The notes under the pieces: generated by a model
What the model was told of the DNA's origin: nothing
What the model saw: only the letters and a program-made list of their open reading frames with translations
Databases searched by the model: none
Translations under genes and position numbers: made by a program
From: Bacteroidales bacterium
GTDB taxonomy: Bacteria; Bacteroidota; Bacteroidia; Bacteroidales; BM520
Length of the DNA: 13,571 nt
Direction of reading: 5' to 3'
Assembly: GCA_028701815.1 (NCBI GenBank)
Contig: JAQVPY010000045.1
Coordinates: forward strand, 1-13,571
Shown: one piece after another, positions 5,581 through 13,571 of the stretch
Numbering within the stretch: the first letter of the stretch is position 1
Layout of the letters: the number at the start of each line of letters is the position of its first letter

Positions 5581-7626
5581 ATGAAAAGGATTTTTATTAT
5601 GCTATTTGTTTGTCTTTCAGTCAGTGGCATTGCCCAAAAGCGTGTGATGGTTCCCGAAGACCTTTGGAAGTTTGGGCGAATCAGTGAAGTTCAGCTTTCT
5701 CCTAAGCAGACCGAAGTGCTGTATGGTGTTACAACATATTCGCTTATCACCAATAAATCGAATAGGGATCTGTTTATCATAGATTTAAAAAATGGTGGAG
5801 CTCCGGTTCAGCTTACCAACACGGAAAGTTCTGAATATAATGCTGTCTTCCATCCGAAGAACTCCCGTATTTATTATCTGGGTTATATTAATGGTGAGAT
5901 GCAGATTTTTTCCATGAAAACGAATGGCAAAGATGTACGTCAGCAAACGTCTGTAGCTGGCGGTATAAACGGCTTTAAGATATCTCCCGATGGCATTCAT
6001 ATAGTCTATACTAAAGATGTGAAGCTTGACAAGACTCCTGCTGAGGTTTATCCTGATTTGCCAAAGACAGATGTCAGGATCTTTGATGATTTGATGTATC
6101 GTCATTGGGATGCATGGCACGACTATGCATACAGTCACCCCTTTGTGACAACAATAGATAAGTCGGGAAATATTTCTGCCGGAATAGATATCCTTGAAGG
6201 TAAACAATATGATACTCCAATGAATCCCTGGGGTGGAATGGAGCAACTCTCATGGTCGCCCGACGGCACAAAATTGGCCTATACATGTAAAAAATATACC
6301 GGTGTTGAATATTCTCTGAATACAAATTCGGATATTTATATCTATAATATTACTACAGGTGAAACAAAAGATATAACTGCATTTAATGAGGGGTACGATC
6401 ACGATCCCGTGTTTTCTCCCAACGGAGAATATCTCGTATGGAAAAGTATGAAGACCCCTGGTTTTGAAGCCGACAAGGAGCGCATAATGCTGTATTCCTT
6501 TTCTACGGAGACGGCGACCTGTCTTACCGATGCTTTAGATCAGAGCTGCAAGGATTATAAGTGGAGCGCCAAGGGCGACAAACTGTATTTTATCAGCGGG
6601 TATCAGGCCAAATATCATATTTATTGCATGACCGAGTTCTTCAATGCGCCGGCTATAGTTTCCAAGATAGAACAGATTACCAAAGGCACATGCGATTTTG
6701 TGGAATATGCTGTGGGCGATAAGTTTTTAATCGGAGCCAAACAGTCGATGTCTCAGCCTACAGAAGTGTATAAGATAGATTTGTCCACGGGAGAGGAGAC
6801 GATGATTTCGCATGCCAACGACAAACTTATGGCAGAGTTGGAATTCGGAAAAGTTGAAGAAAAATGGATTAATACAGTAGATGGCAAGCCGATGCTCGTA
6901 TGGGTAATTTATCCGCCATTTTTCGATAAGACTAAAGAATATCCTGCCATTCTTTATTGTGAGGGCGGTCCTCAATCGGCTGTAAGTCAATTTTGGTCGT
7001 ATCGCTGGAATTTTCAGATGATGGCTGCCAACGGTTATATCGTGATGGCTCCTAACCGGAGGGGCCTGCCTACATTCGGACAGGAATGGAACGATCAGAT
7101 TTCCGGCGATTACGGCGGTTTGAACCAGTTGGATTATTTGCAGACCGTAGACGTCCTGAAAAAAGAGCCTTATATTGATGAAAATAGAATAGGTGCTGTG
7201 GGCGCGAGCTATGGCGGATATTCCGTGTATTGGCTTGCCGGTCACCACGATCACAGATTTAAAGCCTTTATTGCCCACTGTGGAATTTATGACTTCTACA
7301 GCATGTACGGTTCGACTGAGGAGAACTTCTTTACTAATCACGATTATGAAGGACCATACTGGCAGGATCCTGAGCCTAAGAGTTATGAATTTTCGCCCCA
7401 TAAATATGTTCAGAATTGGGATACGCCTATTCTTATCATAACGGGACAAAACGATTTTAGAATTCCTTATACTCAGAGTCTTGAGGCGTTTAATTGCGCG
7501 AAGATGCGCGGTATTCCGGCCCGTCTGGTGTTCTTTGATGATGAAACGCATTTTGTGGTTAAGCCCCAGAATGCAGTTTTATGGCAACGTGAATTTAAAA
7601 ATTGGCTTGACAAGTATTTGAAATAA
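5581..7626 (+). CDS. Periplasmic S9 family dipeptidyl-peptidase (DPP5-like)
   Basis: A serine exopeptidase of the prolyl oligopeptidase clan, 681 residues. Residues 1-19 are a signal peptide (MKR, hydrophobic core, SGIAQ), placing it in the periplasm. Residues about 30-420 form a beta-propeller with WD40-like (PD40/TolB-type) blades, seen as repeats such as WSPDGTKLAY (225-234) and FSPNGEYLVW (278-287). Residues about 430-681 are the alpha/beta hydrolase domain. The catalytic triad is Ser543 in GASYGG (541-546), Asp625 in TGQNDFR (621-627) and His657 in DDETHF (653-658). Triad positions and length are very close to those I recall for Porphyromonas gingivalis DPP5, which releases dipeptides from oligopeptides; substrate preference is inferred from that similarity. 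It begins 58 bp after rhaD and is followed after only 3 bp by the DUF3078 gene, so the peptidase and outer-membrane gene are one transcription unit. An acylaminoacyl-peptidase is the alternative name. Confidence 0.92.
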   Translation: MKRIFIMLFVCLSVSGIAQKRVMVPEDLWKFGRISEVQLSPKQTEVLYGVTTYSLITNKSNRDLFIIDLKNGGAPVQLTNTESSEYNAVFHPKNSRIYYLGYINGEMQIFSMKTNGKDVRQQTSVAGGINGFKISPDGIHIVYTKDVKLDKTPAEVYPDLPKTDVRIFDDLMYRHWDAWHDYAYSHPFVTTIDKSGNISAGIDILEGKQYDTPMNPWGGMEQLSWSPDGTKLAYTCKKYTGVEYSLNTNSDIYIYNITTGETKDITAFNEGYDHDPVFSPNGEYLVWKSMKTPGFEADKERIMLYSFSTETATCLTDALDQSCKDYKWSAKGDKLYFISGYQAKYHIYCMTEFFNAPAIVSKIEQITKGTCDFVEYAVGDKFLIGAKQSMSQPTEVYKIDLSTGEETMISHANDKLMAELEFGKVEEKWINTVDGKPMLVWVIYPPFFDKTKEYPAILYCEGGPQSAVSQFWSYRWNFQMMAANGYIVMAPNRRGLPTFGQEWNDQISGDYGGLNQLDYLQTVDVLKKEPYIDENRIGAVGASYGGYSVYWLAGHHDHRFKAFIAHCGIYDFYSMYGSTEENFFTNHDYEGPYWQDPEPKSYEFSPHKYVQNWDTPILIITGQNDFRIPYTQSLEAFNCAKMRGIPARLVFFDDETHFVVKPQNAVLWQREFKNWLDKYLK

Positions 7627-7629
7627 TAA

Positions 7630-8625
7630 ATGAAATTACGTGTGTCTTTCATATTAGTATTATTATGCGTCGCATGCTCCCTCAATGGAGTGTGCGGCGA
7701 CGTATATACTATGTTGAGAGACACGGTGCCAGCCGAAAAGAAAAAGGATACTACCTATTGGTCGCATCTGATTAAAACTAATCTTACTTTTAGTCAGACT
7801 GCCTATTCTTATTGGGCAGCCGGGGGCAACAGTTCTCTTTCCGGGGTGGCATCTATAGACGCATCGCTCAACTATCAGCGAGACATCATCTCGTTAAAAA
7901 ATTCGCTTAACCTTGGCTACGGATATATGCTGATTGCAGATGTGGCGGCGCCTTCACGAAAAACTGACGATAAGTTGAATTTTTATTCACAGCTGAACTA
8001 TAAATGGTACGACTGGATTGCATATTCTCTGCTGCTCGATTTTAAGACGCAGTTTACAAACGGTTATAAGTATCCGAATGACTCAGTAGTGGTCTCTCAT
8101 TTTTTTGCTCCGGCATATCTGACCCTCTCTTTCGGTGTAGATATTACGCCTATTAAGCCGCTTTCACTTTTTGTTTCTCCTATTTCGGGGAAGTTTACCT
8201 TTGTTAATGATGAGTTGTTAGCTAATGCGGGAGCCTTCGGGGTTACCGCAGCAGTGTTCGATGCCGACGGAAATGTTATCACTCCGGGGCTTCGTTTTAG
8301 ATCAGAGGTGGGCTTCAATTTTGTTGCTAAATACAGCCAGGTCATCGCAAAAAAAATTACCGCCACATCAAAATTTGAGCTTCATAATAACTATCTTGAC
8401 GAGAATGAGGCAAATAGATGGAATTTCGATATTGATTGGGAGACGAAACTGATTTTTGCCATAACAAAACATTTTACGACGAACTTTTATCTGCGTATGA
8501 TTTATGATGACGACATAAAATTTCCCATATATGATGAGGTGGACGGCGTACAGGTGGTAATAAAGGAAGTCCCGAAATTACAGCTAAACGAGAATTTCGG
8601 TCTCGGCTTTATGTTCACTTTTTAG
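7630..8625 (+). CDS. DUF3078 outer-membrane protein
   Basis: A 331-residue protein with a signal peptide (residues 1 to about 23, ending GVCG). The N-terminal part of the mature chain has the family signature: NLTFSQTAYSYWAAGGNSSLSG (51-72), the NxxFSQ...WxxGGxxSLS pattern of DUF3078. The rest is alternating polar and aromatic strands typical of a beta-barrel (YSQLNYKWYDWIAYSLLLDF, FGVDITPIKPLSLFVSPI, NFDIDWETKLIF). It ends in FGLGFMFTF; a terminal Phe is usual for proteins inserted by the BAM complex. The function of the family is unknown. The ATG lies 3 bp after the stop of the S9 peptidase, and the DUF456 gene follows after 10 bp, so translation of the three is probably coupled. A lipoprotein reading (Cys16) is unlikely because the residues before it are not a good lipobox. 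Confidence 0.85.
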   Translation: MKLRVSFILVLLCVACSLNGVCGDVYTMLRDTVPAEKKKDTTYWSHLIKTNLTFSQTAYSYWAAGGNSSLSGVASIDASLNYQRDIISLKNSLNLGYGYMLIADVAAPSRKTDDKLNFYSQLNYKWYDWIAYSLLLDFKTQFTNGYKYPNDSVVVSHFFAPAYLTLSFGVDITPIKPLSLFVSPISGKFTFVNDELLANAGAFGVTAAVFDADGNVITPGLRFRSEVGFNFVAKYSQVIAKKITATSKFELHNNYLDENEANRWNFDIDWETKLIFAITKHFTTNFYLRMIYDDDIKFPIYDEVDGVQVVIKEVPKLQLNENFGLGFMFTF

Positions 8626-8635
8626 TATTATTACA

Positions 8636-9118
8636 ATGAGTATCTTTTTATATATCGTCGGAACTATTCTCATCCTTGTAGGTTTAGTCGGGTGTATCAT
8701 ACCCTTGTTGCCGGGACCTCCGATATCGTATTGTGGGCTGCTTTTATTACAGCTTAGCGTTAAACATCCGTTTTCCGCTACATATATGTGGTTGTTGCTC
8801 GCTATTGTAGTTCTGGTCACCCTTATCGACAATATCGTTCCGGTATGGGGGACGAAAAAACTCGGCGGCTCGAAATGGGGAATATGGGGTTCTACAATCG
8901 GGTTGATAATAGGACTTTTCTTTTCGCCGATAGGTCCGTGGGGGATAATCGTTATGCCGTTTATAGGTGCTATAGTAGGGGAGTTGCTGAATAAAAAGGA
9001 TTCGGCTGTGGCGTTTAAGTCGGGTTTAGGGTCACTTGTAGGCTTTGTGTTTGGGACGGGACTTAAGCTCGCCACGTCAGGGTGGATCACTTACGAGTTT
9101 TTCAAAAATTTGTTTTAG
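8636..9118 (+). CDS. DUF456 family inner-membrane protein
   Basis: A small 160-residue integral membrane protein with four or five hydrophobic segments, roughly 3-25, 30-42 (short), 50-68, 80-116 (a long hydrophobic hairpin) and 130-150. The family pattern is plain: GLVGCIIPLLPGPP (16-29) after the first helix, LIDNIVPVWGTKKLGGSKWGIWGS around residues 63-86 in the loop, and many glycines spaced as GxxxG in the second half. DUF456 (COG2839) has no established biochemical function. It closes the plus-strand gene run, 10 bp after the DUF3078 gene, and its TAG (9116-9118) overlaps the stop codon of truA on the other strand, so no space is left for a conventional terminator between the two. Confidence 0.88.
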   Translation: MSIFLYIVGTILILVGLVGCIIPLLPGPPISYCGLLLLQLSVKHPFSATYMWLLLAIVVLVTLIDNIVPVWGTKKLGGSKWGIWGSTIGLIIGLFFSPIGPWGIIVMPFIGAIVGELLNKKDSAVAFKSGLGSLVGFVFGTGLKLATSGWITYEFFKNLF

Positions 9119-9873
9119 TCTTTAGGGACGGCATTTTCGGGGTAGGCGACTTTTACCAGGCACAGTCCGTGGGACGGAACGGAAGCACCTGCAGACGAAC
9201 GCTCTTTTCCCTCTATGATTTTTCGGAAATCGTCAATATCTATTTTGTGTGTGCCGATGTCTAACATCGTGCCGCAGATAGCTCTAACCATATTGCGCAG
9301 AAATCTGTCGGCGGAGATGGTAAAAGTGATTATATGGTCATGTTTTTCCCATTGAGCATAAGATATTTTGCAGTTGTTTGTGGCAACTTGTGTGTCTGTT
9401 TTGGAAAAACAGGAGAAGTCGGTATAATCGGACAGTATATTGCAGGCGCGGTTCATTAAATCAATGTCCAATTTTGTCGAAAATCTGTAGGAGAGATTAT
9501 CAATAAATGGGTCTTTTTCAGAGATGATGGTGTATCTGTAAGTCCTTTTTATCGCGGAAAAACGAGCGTGCAATTCCTGATCCTCGGGAGCGAACATATT
9601 GCATATCTTGATGTCGTTAGGAAGGATGCCGTTTAGTTTGTAAATAAAGTCGGTATTTGTTAGTCCATTGAGACTGTTGGTGTCGAAATGGAGGTAAAAA
9701 TCCGAGGCGTGTACTCCGGTATCTGTACGTCCGCATCCGACAACAGGGACGGACTTTCTAAGCAGGCAAGCGATAGCGTTTTCAAGCTTTTCCTGAACGG
9801 ATATAGCGTTGGGTTGAATTTGCCAGCCGTGGTAATTAGCACCGTTGAATTTGATGTTTAGGAAGTACCGCAT
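9115..9873 (-). CDS. truA: tRNA pseudouridine(38-40) synthase
   Basis: Converts uridines 38, 39 and 40 in the tRNA anticodon stem-loop to pseudouridine. Its 252 residues match the usual bacterial TruA length. FNGANYHGWQIQPN (9-22) is the N-terminal signature. GCGRTDTGVHA (46-56) carries the catalytic Asp51, equivalent to Asp60 of the E. coli enzyme. HARFSAIKRTYRY lies mid-chain, and RFLRNMVRAICGTMLDIG followed by a C-terminal GLCLVKVAY completes the family pattern. It lies 11 bp downstream of the Na+/phosphate transporter gene on the same strand and is probably carried on that transcript. Its 3' end overlaps the convergent DUF456 gene by 4 bp. Nothing is unusual in the active site. Confidence 0.97.
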   Translation of the reverse strand: MRYFLNIKFNGANYHGWQIQPNAISVQEKLENAIACLLRKSVPVVGCGRTDTGVHASDFYLHFDTNSLNGLTNTDFIYKLNGILPNDIKICNMFAPEDQELHARFSAIKRTYRYTIISEKDPFIDNLSYRFSTKLDIDLMNRACNILSDYTDFSCFSKTDTQVATNNCKISYAQWEKHDHIITFTISADRFLRNMVRAICGTMLDIGTHKIDIDDFRKIIEGKERSSAGASVPSHGLCLVKVAYPENAVPKD

Positions 9874-9884
9874 AGGCTGTTATC

Positions 9885-11603
9885 TTAGTCTTTACAGGTA
9901 GCGATGGCGTGGTTGACATTCTGAATGATGTCGCCGATTCTCTCGCATGTGGAATTCAATTCGCCGTAGATATTGCTTGTAGTGAAGTCTATAAAATTGT
10001 CCTGTAGCATTTCAGCATTCTTGTTTTGGAGTTCGTCTCTTATGGCGTTAATTTCGTTCTCAAGGCTGTTGCCGATGGTAAGATCAATAAGGTGATAGTC
10101 GTTGTTGAGGTTTCCAATCATATTCTGATATGATTTTTCTACTGCCGATATCATGGTAAGAAGACCGTTAGTAAGGTCAGGCGGAAAGACAACTTTTTTC
10201 TCGTTTTTAAAGGCTACGGTTTTAGCGAATTGGAAGCATCTGTCGGCTATACGTTCGATTTCATCTATGATTTTCAGCATTGCGAGGATACGACTTGATG
10301 CGGCCTTACTTATTTCGCCGTGTTGAGGAATATTGATGAGATATTTCGTTATTTCGAGTAGCATCCTGTCCGAAATCTCTTCGTATTTGTCGATACGGTT
10401 GTAGTAGGTGCTAAATTCCTTATCGTTAGTAATAATTGACATTTTACCCAAGTCAAGTATCATTTTGTTTGTCTGTTGTGCCATAAAGACTATCTCCTTC
10501 TTAGCCTGAATGGTTGCGAGTTCGCTTGTTCCCACCCAGCCCTGGGAGATAAACTTCAGGCGGAAGTCTTCGTCGGATTCTTTGTCAGGGATCAAAAAGA
10601 TCACGAGTTTAGCCAGTGAGTCGGTGAACCAAATAAGAATCATTGTGTTGATGATGTTGAAAGCTGTATGGTAAATAGATAAGGCTATAGGGATTGTTTC
10701 TCTGACACTTTCGTCGGATAAATCGCCGTAAAGAGGGGAGGTGCCACTTGATTTAATCATAAATTCGTCAATAAGTTTCAGCGACGGATTAAACACAATT
10801 AGGGCTAGGATAACTCCAATGACGTTGAATACAAGGTGTGCCATTGCGGCTCGTTTAGCCGATTTATTTCCGATCATCGCGGCGATATTGGCTGTTATGG
10901 TAGTCCCTATATTTTGTCCCAATACCATGGCAGCAGCGCAGGAGAATGGTAGAATGCCGTTAAAACAGAGGACGAGGGTAAGGGCCATAGAGGCGCTTGA
11001 CGACTGTATTATCATTGTGATGATAGCTCCGAATAATACAAATATTAATATTGAGCCGAAACCGAAGCCGGTGAAGTTGTTAAGAAACTGGAACCCTTCG
11101 GGGTGAGTGTGCATATCAGGAATGGAGTCTGTTAAGAACTGTAGTCCAATGAACAGGATACCGAAACCTATCATCATTTCGCCGATGGCCTTGCGCTTTT
11201 CATTTTTTGAGAACATCAGCGCTAAAGAGACACCTATTATCGGCAGGGAAATAGCAGAAATAGATATTTTAAACCCTAAAATGGAAATGAGCCAAGCCGT
11301 AACCGTGGTACCTATGTTGGCACCCATGATTACACTTATGGCGCCGGTTAAAGATAAAAGCCCTGCATTTACGAAGCTGATAACCATAACAGTGGAGGCG
11401 GAAGACGACTGAATGACGGCTGTGATGAGAAAGCCGGTGAGGACTCCCTTGAATCGATTTGACGTCATCTTATATAAGATGGAACGCATTTTGTTTCCCG
11501 CGACTTTCTGTAAGGAGTCGCTTAACATCTTAATGCCGTAGAGGAATAATCCGAGGGAACCTAATAAAGTTAGAATAAAAACGATGACGTCAATTATCTT
11601 CAT
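9885..11603 (-). CDS. Na+/phosphate cotransporter (NptA/PNaS family) with PhoU-like domain
   Basis: An inner-membrane sodium-coupled inorganic phosphate transporter of 572 residues. The N-terminal 340 residues contain two inverted repeats of the Na/Pi cotransporter family, each with a QSSSAS motif (65-70 and 200-205) followed by an (A/Q)NIGTT motif (MGANIGTT 93-100 and LGQNIGTT 228-235). About eight to ten hydrophobic segments surround these. Residues about 360-572 are a helical PhoU-like domain (MLKIIDEIERIADRCFQFAK, STCERIGDIIQNVNHAI), commonly fused to bacterial members and probably regulatory. The gene is expressed divergently from the DUF4954 gene and has its own -7 box 18 bp upstream. 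truA follows after 11 bp. The bacterial family is often annotated only as YjbB-like or NptA; direction of transport (uptake or export) cannot be read from sequence. Confidence 0.93.
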   Translation of the reverse strand: MKIIDVIVFILTLLGSLGLFLYGIKMLSDSLQKVAGNKMRSILYKMTSNRFKGVLTGFLITAVIQSSSASTVMVISFVNAGLLSLTGAISVIMGANIGTTVTAWLISILGFKISISAISLPIIGVSLALMFSKNEKRKAIGEMMIGFGILFIGLQFLTDSIPDMHTHPEGFQFLNNFTGFGFGSILIFVLFGAIITMIIQSSSASMALTLVLCFNGILPFSCAAAMVLGQNIGTTITANIAAMIGNKSAKRAAMAHLVFNVIGVILALIVFNPSLKLIDEFMIKSSGTSPLYGDLSDESVRETIPIALSIYHTAFNIINTMILIWFTDSLAKLVIFLIPDKESDEDFRLKFISQGWVGTSELATIQAKKEIVFMAQQTNKMILDLGKMSIITNDKEFSTYYNRIDKYEEISDRMLLEITKYLINIPQHGEISKAASSRILAMLKIIDEIERIADRCFQFAKTVAFKNEKKVVFPPDLTNGLLTMISAVEKSYQNMIGNLNNDYHLIDLTIGNSLENEINAIRDELQNKNAEMLQDNFIDFTTSNIYGELNSTCERIGDIIQNVNHAIATCKD

Positions 11604-11620
11604 GGTCGAAAAAATATGTG

Positions 11621-11628
11621 CAAAAATA
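11621..11628 (-). promoter_or_regulatory. Bacteroidetes -7 promoter element of the Na/Pi cotransporter gene
   Basis: TATTTTTG on the minus strand matches TAnnTTTG exactly, 18 bp before the ATG at 11603, implying a short leader of about 10-12 nt. The flanking DNA is very AT-rich, so a chance match is possible, and no TTTG -33 element is visible. Confidence 0.5.
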
Positions 11629-11660
11629 ATAAAAAAATGGGATTTTCTTTTATAAATAAT

Positions 11661-11668
11661 TAACTTTG
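11661..11668 (+). promoter_or_regulatory. Bacteroidetes -7 promoter element of the DUF4954 gene
   Basis: TAACTTTG matches TAnnTTTG exactly, 39 bp before the ATG at 11708. It overlaps a perfect 12-bp palindrome, ACTTTGCAAAGT (11663-11674), which could let a dimeric protein compete with polymerase. No clear -33 element is visible. Confidence 0.6.
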
Positions 11669-11707
11669 CAAAGTAGTTATCCCGTTTTACAAACAGTATT
11701 TTATAAT

Positions 11708-13571
11708 ATGTTGAAATATCGTAAGTTAGATGAAAATGAAATTACTTTGCTGCAAGCCAACAACTGCCGATGTGACGATTGGAATAATGTCAGTGTAGCA
11801 GATAATTTCTCTCCCGAATATGTGAAAAACAACAATTTTTCGGGTGAAGTATACCTCGGCGCTTTTACAGAAAAACATATTCTTCCCGGAAACGTTGTGA
11901 TTCATTCCGGCATTTCGGATGCGACAATTCATAATTGTACCATTAAAGACAATGTATATATCAATCATGTGCATGGATATCTTGCCAATTATATAATTGA
12001 GGAGAACTGTCTGATATATAATGTTGATGTCATGGCGGTAGACGGCGATTCATCTTTTGGCAACGGTGTTACCGTCACTGTGATGTGTGAGACCGGTGGC
12101 CGCGAGGTGAAGATTTATGACGAACTCTCTGCGCATACGGCTTATATTATGGCAATGTATCGCGACAGGAAAGATATGATAGGCAGATTAAACGCCATGG
12201 TAGATGAATATTCGCTCGGCAGGAGGTCTTCTATTGGTCGCGTAGGACAACGTTGCGTCATTTCAGGGTGCAAGGAGATAAAAAATGTCAACTTCGGAGA
12301 CGGGTCCCGAATAGAAAATGCGTTTAGACTTAAAAACGGCACTGTCAACAGTGCGGAGACGTCCCCTTCATATATAGGGATAGGAGTTATTGCCGAGAAC
12401 TTTATTGTCTCTTCGGACACAAAGATCACCGATGGAGTATTGCTGTTTAATTGTTTCGTGGGACAGGGCTGTGAGCTCGGACGGCAGTATTCGGCTGAGA
12501 ATTCGCTGTTTTTTGCAAACTGCGCCGGATTTCATGGCGAGGCTTGTTCGATCTTTGCGGGACCATATACGGTAACCCATCATAAAAGTACTCTGCTCAT
12601 CGCCGGTCAGTTTTCTTTTATGAATGCGGGCAGCGGCTCAAACCAGAGTAATCACATGTATAAACTCGGTCCCATCCATCAAGGTATCCTCGAAAGAGGC
12701 TCTAAAACAGCCTCTGATTCATATATCCTCTGGCCTGCTAAAATTGGACCCTTTACTGTAGTCATGGGACGTCATACGGCTAATATCGACTCTTCAGACC
12801 TGCCTTTTTCATACCTTATAGAAAATAATGACGAGAGTATTATCGTCCCTGCTATTAACCTTAAAAGTGTAGGTACTATCCGCGATGCCCAGAAATGGCC
12901 GCACCGCGATAGAAGAAAATCAGACGATGTCCTCGACTGTATTAATTTTAACTTGCTGAGCCCTTTTACTATTAATAGAATGTTTAATGGGATAGAGGTT
13001 CTACAACTACTTCAGGAATCTTCAGGCTATACCTCTCAATGGTACACATATCGAAGCATGAAGATGAAAAATTCCAGCCTCTGTCGCGCTATCGATTTAT
13101 ATAAACTCGGCATTATGAAATTTTTGGGCAATTCACTTATCTCACGAATCGAAAATATCCCGATTACAACAGATGAAGATTTAGTGAAGGCACTTATGCC
13201 TGACTCCGAAACAGGTATAGGAGAATGGCTCGACATAGCAGGACTTATCGCACCGAAAACAGAGATAAAAAAAGTCCTTGATGAGGTCGATAACGGTTCG
13301 TTGAAATTGAATGATATCAACAGACGATTTAAAGAGATTAATTCCAACTACTATTCTTATGAGTGGACATGGGCTTTGAAACAGATTGAAGATATGCTCG
13401 GGAAACCCTTTGCACGCTTTACTAAACAAGATGTTGTTACAATAGTAGAACGCTGGAAAACAGCTGTGATTACTCTTGACAATATGTTATATGAGGACGC
13501 AAAAAAAGAGTTTAATCTTATTTCTAAAACGGGCTTCGGCGCTGACGGTAATGCATATGATTGTAACCTCG
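11708..13571 (+). CDS. DUF4954 protein, left-handed beta-helix type (C-terminus cut by window edge)
   Basis: A cytoplasmic protein with no signal peptide; 621 residues are visible, with no stop before the right edge. Family members I recall are about 650-670 residues, so little is missing. Residues about 45-110 and 185-290 show hexapeptide-like short repeats of the left-handed beta-helix kind (ISDATIHNCTIKDNVYINH; CVISGCKEIKNVNFGDGSRI). A strongly patterned block follows: THHKSTLLIAGQF (290-302), GSGSNQSNHMYKLGP (308-322) and HQG (324-326), rich in His, Asn and Ser. From about residue 400 on the chain is mainly helical and charged (KKVLDEVDNGSLKLNDINRRFKEI region near 520). Similar folds occur in nucleotidyl- and acyltransferases, but no nucleotidyltransferase P-loop is present, so I assign no reaction. 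It has its own promoter and is divergent from the phosphate transporter. Start chosen because it is the first ATG after the -7 box and agrees with the family start MxYRxL. Confidence 0.85.
   Translation, partial: MLKYRKLDENEITLLQANNCRCDDWNNVSVADNFSPEYVKNNNFSGEVYLGAFTEKHILPGNVVIHSGISDATIHNCTIKDNVYINHVHGYLANYIIEENCLIYNVDVMAVDGDSSFGNGVTVTVMCETGGREVKIYDELSAHTAYIMAMYRDRKDMIGRLNAMVDEYSLGRRSSIGRVGQRCVISGCKEIKNVNFGDGSRIENAFRLKNGTVNSAETSPSYIGIGVIAENFIVSSDTKITDGVLLFNCFVGQGCELGRQYSAENSLFFANCAGFHGEACSIFAGPYTVTHHKSTLLIAGQFSFMNAGSGSNQSNHMYKLGPIHQGILERGSKTASDSYILWPAKIGPFTVVMGRHTANIDSSDLPFSYLIENNDESIIVPAINLKSVGTIRDAQKWPHRDRRKSDDVLDCINFNLLSPFTINRMFNGIEVLQLLQESSGYTSQWYTYRSMKMKNSSLCRAIDLYKLGIMKFLGNSLISRIENIPITTDEDLVKALMPDSETGIGEWLDIAGLIAPKTEIKKVLDEVDNGSLKLNDINRRFKEINSNYYSYEWTWALKQIEDMLGKPFARFTKQDVVTIVERWKTAVITLDNMLYEDAKKEFNLISKTGFGADGNAYDCNL

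Noticed and set aside
6727..7551. A 274-codon open frame antisense to the S9 peptidase
   Set aside because: It lies wholly inside a gene with an intact catalytic domain, its product shows no recognisable motif, and no promoter precedes it; a shadow of codon bias.
8584..9090. A 168-codon open frame antisense to the DUF456 gene
   Set aside because: The Pro/Ile/Asn-rich product is what the reverse complement of a glycine-rich membrane gene gives; the sense gene fits a known family.
1..13571. CRISPR array, transposase, phage, defence or toxin-antitoxin system
   Set aside because: I saw no regularly spaced repeats, transposase or integrase motifs, or small paired genes; the genes all fit metabolic, envelope or housekeeping families.

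Overview
The window reads as ordinary chromosomal DNA of a member of the Bacteroidetes, most likely order Bacteroidales. The grounds are four good copies of the Bacteroidetes -7 promoter element (TAnnTTTG), near absence of Shine-Dalgarno sites, several families largely confined to this phylum (DUF3078, DUF4954, DPP5-like S9 peptidase), and two intergenic strings that resemble dispersed repeats of the phylum. I cannot name a genus.

Layout. (1) 1-2739, minus strand: a secreted GH27 alpha-galactosidase cut by the left edge, a WYL-domain transcription regulator and a short-chain dehydrogenase, each separated by about 65 bp. The regulator and the galactosidase each have a -7 box of their own. (2) 2740-3243: a 504-bp divergent spacer with no convincing gene; it holds a long imperfect hairpin repeat, a second repeat-like string, and the rhaB promoter preceded by a CACT array. 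(3) 3244-9118, plus strand: rhaB (rhamnulokinase), rhaD (rhamnulose-1-phosphate aldolase), a periplasmic S9 dipeptidyl-peptidase, a DUF3078 outer-membrane protein and a DUF456 membrane protein. The last three are separated by only 3 and 10 bp. (4) 9115-11603, minus strand: truA and an upstream Na+/phosphate cotransporter with a PhoU-like tail; truA meets the DUF456 gene tail to tail with overlapping stop codons. (5) 11604-11707: a compact divergent promoter region. (6) 11708-13571, plus strand: a DUF4954 protein cut by the right edge.

How the parts fit. The left side is glycan use: removal of terminal alpha-galactose outside the cytoplasm, and the kinase and aldolase steps of L-rhamnose breakdown (rhamnulose to rhamnulose-1-phosphate to dihydroxyacetone phosphate plus lactaldehyde). 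The rhamnose isomerase, permease and an AraC-type regulator are absent here, so the pathway is split across loci or completed elsewhere. The middle is envelope and peptide processing, and the right side is housekeeping (tRNA pseudouridylation, phosphate transport) plus a conserved protein of unknown function.

I found no CRISPR array, insertion sequence, phage, toxin-antitoxin or defence genes, and no tRNA or rRNA. The points most worth a second look are the hairpin repeat before rhaB, the operator-like dyad between the WYL regulator and the galactosidase, and the His/Asn-rich conserved block in the DUF4954 protein. None amounts to a clearly new system.
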